From contig JACSSB010000205.1 in NCBI GenBank assembly GCA_014879435.1, positions 1-17,310 on the forward strand: a DNA stretch of 17,310 bases. The letters are read 5' to 3'. The position numbers were made by a program, and so were the translations under genes. The notes under the pieces are model-generated. The model saw only the letters and a program-made list of their open reading frames with translations. It was not told the DNA's origin and made no database searches. Of this stretch, positions 7,294 to 12,466 are shown piece after piece. Position 1 is the stretch's first letter, and the number at the start of each line of letters is the position of its first letter. This DNA comes from Phycisphaerales bacterium (GTDB lineage Bacteria > Pseudomonadota > Gammaproteobacteria > Competibacterales > Competibacteraceae).

Positions 7294-7793
7294 CAGGATG
7301 TCTCCCTCTCCAGCACGGTAACCCATCGATCCATATCACCCTTTTGCAGGTCCTCGGCTCCAGAGCGAGTCAGGGCGTGCACCATCAGGCTGTCGCCACT
7401 GAGTGAGGCGGTCACCGTGCCCGGCGTCAAGGTGATGGAGTTGGCGTAAATCACTCGACCCAGATCGCTATGCTGGCTGGGTTTGAGTTGAATTAGGGTA
7501 GGGCTGATCGGCAGCTTGGGGTCGAGAATACGTCGGGTGACGTCGATATTGGATAACACGACTTGCTTTAGCAGCCAGGGCCAATACAACAGAATTTGTG
7601 GGCCGAGCTGCAGGTGTGGGGGGTGTTCTTCGGGATCAATCGCTTCAACTCGCCACGCCACCCAAGTGACCAGGATGCAGGAAAGTACACCAAGGCTCAG
7701 CAAGAAGGTGTTGTCAAAGAAGCCAGATAGCAACAGCCACAAGCCTAGGCAGAATAACCCTAAGCTTATTACATGCGACAAGGTGCCCTTCAT
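7293..7793 (-). CDS. mrpE: Mrp antiporter subunit E
   Basis: A 166-residue protein of the MrpE/MnhE/MbhA family. Two N-terminal membrane helices (about 5-23 and 28-46) are followed by a cytoplasmic domain with the diagnostic YANSITLTPGTVT motif at 116-128. The WPWLLKQVVLSNIDVTRRIL segment precedes it. It is the first gene of the operon: the ATG at 7793 follows an AGGGG about 12 nt upstream and a candidate promoter about 170 bp upstream. MrpE is often required for full antiport activity but is not a channel itself. Confidence 0.95.
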   Translation of the reverse strand: MKGTLSHVISLGLFCLGLWLLLSGFFDNTFLLSLGVLSCILVTWVAWRVEAIDPEEHPPHLQLGPQILLYWPWLLKQVVLSNIDVTRRILDPKLPISPTLIQLKPSQHSDLGRVIYANSITLTPGTVTASLSGDSLMVHALTRSGAEDLQKGDMDRWVTVLERETS

Positions 7794-7968
7794 AAGTTGT
7801 TATCCCCTGCGGATTGGGTTCGATTGGGGCGATCGCTTGCGTATACCCTCGTCCTCGGCCATTTCCCGGTCGGGGAGAAAGATCACGCGGTCCGCTTTCT
7901 AAATTGCTCCGTCTCCTGAAAAGGAAGAGTTCGGAGTCGAAAATTGAATCACTACTCTTACTTGTTAC

Positions 7969-7997
7969 TTTATAAGCGTGCTTGTTGATAGATGCAA
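7969..7997 (-). promoter_or_regulatory. Candidate sigma70 promoter of the mrp operon
   Basis: Read on the minus strand, a -35 TTGCAT (7992-7997) and a -10 TATAAA (7969-7974) are separated by exactly 17 bp. They match the consensus hexamers at four and five of six positions. Transcription would begin near 7962, giving a leader of about 170 nt before mrpE. The region 7794-8071 has no gene, and nothing recognisable as a riboswitch was seen in the leader. Confidence 0.5.
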
Positions 7998-8071
7998 GCC
8001 AAACAGGCCGAAATCGGTAGCTTTACAGCACAAAAAATGCGTGATTTGGGTAAAGAGCCGAGGCCAAATGC

Positions 8072-8692
8072 TTAGTTCAAATCGGGGTCACGAAAGTAGC
8101 GGGCAGCCCAGTCAACCTGGGTTGATACACCCGTGATATCCAAGCGGTAGATGGTGATGTTGGAATCGCTGGACGCATTGGTTGGCGATGACCCAGAGGC
8201 TATGAAGCGGCTGAGTGTGGCAGGATCGTTGAATATCAGCACCTGCCGGTAGGGCTTGAGTTCGGCACCAAGGTCGATATCGGTTCGAGTCAGTTGCATG
8301 TATGCGGCTCGGTTTTTTTTATCCAGAACCACACCACGTCCATGCGCTTCCACCAGCACAGCATTCAGACCATTGATATCGAAAACCCCATAACCGGCTG
8401 CTTGGTCAAATTCAGTCCTGGCCGAGGGGTTTAGCTTGAAGAGCTGATCCAAGGTCTGGTCGCGGATCTTGAGAATGGCCAATTGCTGTTCCCGCTTGGC
8501 CTTCTGACTCAGTGTGCCGGAGGACAGCGATAGATCGGTCGTTGGACGGGCGGTGGCATGAAGAGTGTCGTTATCGGCACAACCGGCCAATGCGATAGCC
8601 AACATCAAGATGCTCAACACTTGAGAGGCCCACCAATCAGGTCGGCTTTTTGGTCTCCTGCGGAGTACCGACAGCTTCGTAAATTCAATCAT
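8072..8692 (-). CDS. SYLF/Ysc84-like lipoprotein
   Basis: A 206-residue protein with a basic N-terminus, a hydrophobic stretch and a lipobox LAGC with Cys38, so it is probably a lipid-anchored envelope protein. Residues about 75-165 resemble the SYLF domain: the family pattern of a Leu/Phe-rich helix followed by AAGYGVF (98-104), a GRGVVLDKK turn, a YMQLTRTDIDLGAE strand region and VLIFNDPATLSRF. SYLF domains bind lipids in characterised members. The protein stops soon after the domain and lacks the usual long C-terminal Gly/Ala-rich part, so it is a short or diverged member. It begins 10 bp after the small gene at 8703-8888, probably in the same transcript. No strong ribosome-binding site is seen. 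Confidence 0.75.
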   Translation of the reverse strand: MIEFTKLSVLRRRPKSRPDWWASQVLSILMLAIALAGCADNDTLHATARPTTDLSLSSGTLSQKAKREQQLAILKIRDQTLDQLFKLNPSARTEFDQAAGYGVFDINGLNAVLVEAHGRGVVLDKKNRAAYMQLTRTDIDLGAELKPYRQVLIFNDPATLSRFIASGSSPTNASSDSNITIYRLDITGVSTQVDWAARYFRDPDLN

Positions 8693-8702
8693 CGTCAGTG
8701 GA

Positions 8703-8888
8703 TTACAAATAGACGGCTAGGTCATGGAGATCATGAGGGTAGAGGGCTTGCGCCCTGGAGTACGCCTCTTCTTCTTCACCACTGGCGACCACCTGATCCT
8801 TGATGAGTGGTCCGCCGGTCAGCGGGGGGTAGCGTAGACTAGAGATCGAGTTGGGCGTTGTCGAGTGGCTATGCTGAACTTCTGTCAT
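8703..8888 (-). CDS. Small hypothetical protein (61 aa)
   Basis: A hydrophilic 61-residue reading frame starting at ATG 8888, with GGAG about 12 nt upstream. The protein has a Pro/Gly turn (YPPLTGGPLIKDQVV), an acidic run EEEE and a C-terminal segment HDLHDLAVYL. It has no signal peptide or membrane helix. The frame stays open upstream to 9026, but that extension has Trp/Cys-rich composition unlike a real N-terminus. It sits 10 bp upstream of the SYLF lipoprotein gene, so co-transcription is likely. I do not recognise the family. Confidence 0.45.
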   Translation of the reverse strand: MTEVQHSHSTTPNSISSLRYPPLTGGPLIKDQVVASGEEEEAYSRAQALYPHDLHDLAVYL

Positions 8889-9179
8889 GGTCAGCACTTT
8901 CTCCGAACGGGAGTGCGGTGAGCATCGTCTGAATGTGTATGTGCCGCAAGCCCTTCCAGTCCAAATTGACCAAGGTACGTCAATCGTGAACGGGCAGGTA
9001 GACCAGAAAGCAATCACCGATGGCACCTTGCGATTAATTGGGAGGCAAAGGTTTTGACAGGCTCAGAGAGGCGGGGGAGCTATGCTGTGGTGTATCCATC
9101 ACCTTAGAAATTAGTGGGAGTGGTGTGGAGCGCTGGGCTTGCCCTATACCAGACTCACCTTTGTTTGGAGGGTCACCCA
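8889..9179. other. Intergenic stretch with a 20-bp inverted repeat
   Basis: No credible gene is seen across these 291 bp. An inverted repeat ATTGAC (8965-8970) / GTCAAT (8979-8984) with an 8-bp spacer lies upstream of the 61-codon gene and could be an operator. A consensus TTGACA at 9054-9059 on the plus strand has no matching -10 at normal spacing. Confidence 0.35.
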
Positions 9180-9383
9180 CTAATTCTTAGCATTGTGCGG
9201 TGATTGGGTCCGTCGGCCATTTGAGTCACGCTGCGCCGGCTTTGGTGGGCGATTTTTGGTTTCATTGCTGAAACGGAAGCGACCAGATAGCACACAACCC
9301 TTCATGCCGGGATCGCATGATCGTTCCTTGACATGGCCGCAGATACCATCGATTTCGTGGGGACAGCCCCAAGCACCGCCCAT
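9180..9383 (-). CDS. Small four-cysteine protein (67 aa)
   Basis: The ATG at 9383 has GGAG eight nt upstream, which decides the start over a TTG at 9491 that would add 36 residues. The 67-residue protein has four cysteines, Cys7, Cys15, Cys23 and Cys30 (spacing CX7C, CX7C, CX6C), within GCPHEIDGIC and CDPGMKGC, then GRFRFSNE and a basic tail. The pattern suggests a structural zinc or other metal site. I recall similar short unnamed proteins in other proteobacteria but no known function. No signal peptide is present, so it is probably cytoplasmic. It is downstream of the YcgJ-like gene, separated by about 100 bp that contain a perfect 8-bp hairpin. Confidence 0.65.
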   Translation of the reverse strand: MGGAWGCPHEIDGICGHVKERSCDPGMKGCVLSGRFRFSNETKNRPPKPAQRDSNGRRTQSPHNAKN

Positions 9384-9421
9384 GATCTTCTCTCCAGAAA
9401 GCGCGTCATACGCTGGGCCGC

Positions 9422-9448
9422 CCGTCCGGGTCGCAGCGAACCGGACGG
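9422..9448. terminator. Hairpin downstream of the YcgJ-like gene
   Basis: CCGTCCGG (9422-9429) and CCGGACGG (9441-9448) form a perfect 8-bp GC-rich stem with an 11-nt loop. It is placed between the YcgJ-like stop codon and the start of the 67-residue gene. No T-tract follows on either strand, so it is not a standard intrinsic terminator. It may reduce read-through or stabilise the upstream message. Confidence 0.35.
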
Positions 9449-9487
9449 CATCGATCCAAAAGTGGGCGGCTCGTTTTCTCGTTCGCC

Positions 9488-10126
9488 TCAACGGCGATAA
9501 TACGGATCGCGTCTCGCCAAGCGGCGGGCGGCATCCGATCCCAAATAACGCCGAGTTAGATCAACACTAGGCTCGTCTCGCCGATTGTAGCAGACTTGCT
9601 CGGAGCGGTCGCAGCGCACTCCACGTTCGGGATAGAAGATGCGCCCATCGCGGTTCCGCGGTTCCCGCCTTGTATCCCGTTCCAGCCGATCAGCAGCGCG
9701 GCGATCAAAGTAGCGTCGGGTCATCTTGATGCTGGGTTCCCCACGTTCGTAGCACACGCGTGCCGATTTATCGCAGCGCACCCCACGCTCAGGATGGAAG
9801 ATACGCTCATCGCGTTCATCGCGTTCATCGCGCCTGTCGCGTCTATCACGCTCATCACGCCAGTCACGTCCATCGCGCCTGTCGTACTCGCTACGGTCCT
9901 CTGCTTGCCGCCTCATGTCCCGTTGCACTTGTCTGGCGGCGTCGCGACCAAAATAGCGTCGGGTCGATTCCTCATTGGGCTGCCCGTTTTCGTAGCACAC
10001 CTGGGTCGATTTGTCGCAGCGTATGCCATGCTCTGGTTGGAACTGATCGGCCAGGACCGGCGTGGTGCCGATCCCAGCGAATAGCAGGCTTGCGCCAAGT
10101 AACACATTGCCGAATTTCATTTTCAT
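9488..10126 (-). CDS. Secreted YcgJ-like protein with three Cys-pair repeats
   Basis: A 212-residue protein with a clear signal peptide (hydrophobic 5-22, cleavage after VLA at about 26). Three repeats follow at about 28-66, 109-148 and 163-203. Each has the pattern F-x-PE-x-G-x-RCD-x-S-x-x-VCY, then Pro, then TRRY(F/L) and an Ala-Ala/Ala-Arg helix. The cysteine pairs C37/C44, C118/C125 and C172/C179 all have CX6C spacing and could form a disulfide in each unit. The pattern recalls the E. coli YcgJ family. Repeats 1 and 2 are joined by a highly charged linker of Arg, Asp and Glu (about 77-108). A GGAGG six nt upstream of ATG 10126 gives a strong start. A periplasmic location is likely; the function is unknown. 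Confidence 0.75.
   Translation of the reverse strand: MKMKFGNVLLGASLLFAGIGTTPVLADQFQPEHGIRCDKSTQVCYENGQPNEESTRRYFGRDAARQVQRDMRRQAEDRSEYDRRDGRDWRDERDRRDRRDERDERDERIFHPERGVRCDKSARVCYERGEPSIKMTRRYFDRRAADRLERDTRREPRNRDGRIFYPERGVRCDRSEQVCYNRRDEPSVDLTRRYLGSDAARRLARRDPYYRR
9804..9884. repeat. Nine tandem 9-bp repeats inside the YcgJ-like gene
   Basis: On the plus strand nine consecutive units fit CGYYYRTCR, for example CGTTCATCG twice in a row and CGCCTGTCG twice. They encode the Arg/Asp/Glu triplets of the charged linker on the minus strand. The copies differ mostly by single bases, as expected from slippage or unequal recombination followed by drift, so linker length may vary between strains. Confidence 0.7.
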
Positions 10127-10222
10127 CTTGTGCCTCCGGAATGATTTCGATAGTTGATCGGGTCGGCCGCACCGACTTGGTTGAGGCTTGATTTTGTGCG
10201 GGCTTGAATGAACTTGGACTGA

Positions 10223-10262
10223 ATTATGTAGGACGCTGCGTCGAGGCTTAAACGAAGTTAAG
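10223..10262. promoter_or_regulatory. Divergent regulatory region with two palindromes
   Basis: Between the YcgJ-like gene and parA are two inverted repeats: GACGC-T-GCGTC at 10232-10242 and CTTAA/TTAAG at 10247-10262 with a 6-bp centre. On the minus strand a CATAAT (10223-10228) could be the -10 of the YcgJ-like gene, with the first palindrome in its spacer. Either palindrome could be an operator for ParA autoregulation. No match to the usual chromosomal parS (TGTTTCACGTGAAACA) was noticed. Confidence 0.35.
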
Positions 10263-10350
10263 TGGCGAAATTTTTAATCGTGCGTAAGAATAGCTAGTGA
10301 ATGCGATAGTTCTACTAACAGTGTTTTTCGTTCTTGTTGGAGTGGGGCCG

Positions 10351-11559
10351 ATGCAAGCGATGCGATTCAATTTCCGTACCTTGTGCCGTAATGCGGCCGA
10401 GCGCGGCGCTCAGATGCAACGACGGTTGCTGGACGCACTTGGCGCTCGTCACGGCGTCAAGACTCTGCCGGAATTCGGCATCGAGCGGGCGGCACAACTG
10501 GCTGGTTGTACCGCCAATCACATTCGTAACTTGGAAACGCGCGGCGATCTGTCGGAACCGCGTTTAGTGGAGGCCGGCTCGATCCAGCGACGAATCTACA
10601 ATTACAACGAAATCAATCAGATTCGGGAAATTATCAGCAAACGACCTGGACGACCGGACGGTGCCGGGTGTGTGCGAGTCGTCTTTTCCAATCTCAAGGG
10701 AGGGGTGGCCAAAACCACCATGTCGCTGCACTTCGCCCAGTATCTGGCGCGTGAGGGTTACCGGGTGCTGCTAGTAGACGCCGACCCGCAAGCGACCACT
10801 ACCAGCGCATTCGGTTTCATTCCCGATCTCGATCTGCAGGATGGCGACGACCTGTTTTTAGCCCTGACCGAAGGATCAGATCGCTTGGCCCCGGCAGTTA
10901 AATCCACCCACTGGCGTACCCTGGACCTGATTCCAGCCCGGTTGGCGCTGCAATACAGCGACTGGAAGTTGTCCCAGCCCGAAGAACGCCAGAACGAAGC
11001 CTTGGGACCGCCACCAGTGCGGTTACATCGGGCATTGAAGACGATCGAAGATCGCTACGACATTATCGTTGTGGATACCCCACCGTCGCTCGGTATGCTG
11101 GCGCTGAACGCCATCGCCGCTGCCAACCTCATCATCATGCCCATCGTGCCGCACATGTACGACATCTCCTCCAGCGTGCAGTATTTCCGTATTCTGGAAC
11201 AGGTTTGTGCGCTGTATGAGCGGGAAATCAACGTGCAGCGACTGAATATCCTGCTGACCAAGGTAGATACCAGTACCGAAACGCTCAATAACATCGCGGT
11301 GATCAATGGCGCCTACGGCGAATTGATCCTCAGTAATCGCATGGGTCTGACCAAGGAATTACAGAAGTCAGCCAGCGATCAACTCAGCATCTACGAGATC
11401 GACCAGCCACGCGGATCGCGTGATACCTACAACCGGGCGATCATGATGTTGGATGGAGTTAACGCTGAAATTCTATTGGCGGTGCGTCAGCTCTGGCAGC
11501 AGGAAATCCTCAGTGGGATTGAGGTCGCCGAAGCAGCACGGACGAGGGTGTCGGCATGA
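10351..11559 (+). CDS. parA: ParA-family partition ATPase with N-terminal DNA-binding region
   Basis: A 402-residue ATPase of the ParA/MinD superfamily. The deviant Walker A KGGVAKTT is at 116-123, the A' motif DADPQ at 143-147 and the Walker B-like VVVDTPPS around Asp242. Residues about 40-95 look like a helix-turn-helix region (GIERAAQLAGCTANHIRNLE). Length and layout match type Ia ParA/SopA proteins, which both segregate DNA and repress their own promoter. The start at 10351 is chosen because GGAG lies eight nt upstream and an earlier GTG at 10297 adds a hydrophobic stretch foreign to the family. Its stop overlaps parB as ATGA. Type Ia ParA is usual on plasmids and secondary chromosomes. 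Confidence 0.92.
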   Translation: MQAMRFNFRTLCRNAAERGAQMQRRLLDALGARHGVKTLPEFGIERAAQLAGCTANHIRNLETRGDLSEPRLVEAGSIQRRIYNYNEINQIREIISKRPGRPDGAGCVRVVFSNLKGGVAKTTMSLHFAQYLAREGYRVLLVDADPQATTTSAFGFIPDLDLQDGDDLFLALTEGSDRLAPAVKSTHWRTLDLIPARLALQYSDWKLSQPEERQNEALGPPPVRLHRALKTIEDRYDIIVVDTPPSLGMLALNAIAAANLIIMPIVPHMYDISSSVQYFRILEQVCALYEREINVQRLNILLTKVDTSTETLNNIAVINGAYGELILSNRMGLTKELQKSASDQLSIYEIDQPRGSRDTYNRAIMMLDGVNAEILLAVRQLWQQEILSGIEVAEAARTRVSA

Positions 11560-12428
11560 GCCGCCGAAAATCCTTGCACAGTCTGGGGGACTGGATCGGT
11601 GCCGGTGGTCATGCATTCGACGGTAGTTTGCTGCGTGGAGAGGGTGAGCTGCGATTTCTTGAACCTGAGCAACTGGTCGCAGGACGTTATCAGCCCCGAC
11701 AGCGGATCGATGCAGCGCATCTGGCCGAGTTGGAACAGAGTATTCGGCAACTGGGTGTAATCGAACCGCTGGTAGCGCGGCCGCTGGCAGGCGGCGGCCA
11801 CGAGATTCTGGCCGGACATCTGCGCTGGCAGGCGGCGCGGCAGGCCGGTCTCAGCCAGATTCCGGTGATAGTGCGGGAAGTGGATGACCGGACCGCCGCC
11901 GCTATCAGCTTGGTGGAAAACCTGCTACGGCGCGATCTGAATCCGATCGAGGAAGCGCGTGCATTGCGGCGTCTGCGCGAGGAGTTTGGCCTAACCCAGG
12001 AACAATTGGCTGCTTTACTGGGTGTTTCGCAGTCGGCGATCAGCAAGGCACTCGGTTTACTGGGATTAGACCCGGTGGTACAGGCGATGATCGAAGAGGG
12101 TCCACTGGAGGCGGGCCATGGCAAGGTGTTGCTGGGCCTACCGTGCGAGGCGCAGATCCGCTTGGCGGAGCGGGCGGCGGCGGCTGGCTGGAGCGTGCGC
12201 GAGTTGGAGCGGCATCGAGCAGCGTTATCCGCATCTCGTCCTGTGCCCGCGCCGCGTGATCCCGATTTGATCCGACTGGAACAGCGGCTGCGGGAGCAAC
12301 TGGCGGCACCGGTGCGGGTACGCTACGACGCCGCTCGGCACCGTGGGCGTATCGAGATCGATTTTGGCAGTCTGGACGAGTGTGATGGAATTCTGGAACG
12401 ACTGCAGGTGTCGGTAGGTGACAATTAG
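11556..12428 (+). CDS. parB: ParB-family DNA-binding partition protein
   Basis: A 290-residue ParB with the three expected regions. The N-terminal ParB/Srx-like domain spans about 33-130, with YQPRQ, GHEILAGHLRWQAARQAG and ENLLRRDLNPIEEA. The central helix-turn-helix is at about 146-170 (LTQEQLAALLGVSQSAISKAL). The C-terminal dimerisation region is at about 236-286. The CTP-contacting motif normally written GERR is GHLR at 87-90; the ENLxRxxLNPIEEA box is intact. It is translated from an ATGA overlap with parA. It should bind a parS-like centromere and stimulate ParA. No parS is recognised nearby. Confidence 0.92.
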   Translation: MSRRKSLHSLGDWIGAGGHAFDGSLLRGEGELRFLEPEQLVAGRYQPRQRIDAAHLAELEQSIRQLGVIEPLVARPLAGGGHEILAGHLRWQAARQAGLSQIPVIVREVDDRTAAAISLVENLLRRDLNPIEEARALRRLREEFGLTQEQLAALLGVSQSAISKALGLLGLDPVVQAMIEEGPLEAGHGKVLLGLPCEAQIRLAERAAAAGWSVRELERHRAALSASRPVPAPRDPDLIRLEQRLREQLAAPVRVRYDAARHRGRIEIDFGSLDECDGILERLQVSVGDN

Positions 12429-12438
12429 GCGCGCTTAT

Positions 12439-12462
12439 GCCGGGAACCACTGAATGCCCGGC
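12439..12462. terminator. Stem-loop between convergent parB and the c-di-GMP gene
   Basis: GCCGGG (12439-12444) and CCCGGC (12457-12462) form a perfect 6-bp stem with a 12-nt loop in the 38-bp gap between two convergent genes. The position suits a shared terminator, but no T-run follows on either strand. A centromere-like role next to parB is an alternative without further support. Confidence 0.4.
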
Positions 12463-12466
12463 GTGA

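Noticed and set aside
7516..7902. Plus-strand ORF of 128 codons opposite mrpE and its leader
   Set aside because: It is antisense to the well-supported mrpE, is rich in Ser, Arg and Cys with no domain, and has no sensible context.
9193..9570. Plus-strand ORF of 125 codons over the four-Cys gene
   Set aside because: The minus-strand 67-codon gene has a strong ribosome-binding site and a regular Cys pattern; the plus frame has neither.
9804..9884. Short repeats considered as a CRISPR array
   Set aside because: Units are 9 bp, contiguous without spacers, and in frame with coding of Arg/Asp/Glu triplets.
9596..10191. Two long plus-strand ORFs opposite the YcgJ-like gene
   Set aside because: They are mirror frames of a repetitive charged coding sequence; the minus strand has a signal peptide, GGAGG and three protein repeats.
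10297..10350. GTG start extending ParA by 18 residues
   Set aside because: The added hydrophobic residues do not fit ParA, and the ATG at 10351 has a good ribosome-binding site.
12040..12450. Minus-strand ORF of 136 codons across the end of parB
   Set aside because: It is Pro/Ala/Arg-rich and antisense to parB, whose C-terminal dimerisation region is recognisable.
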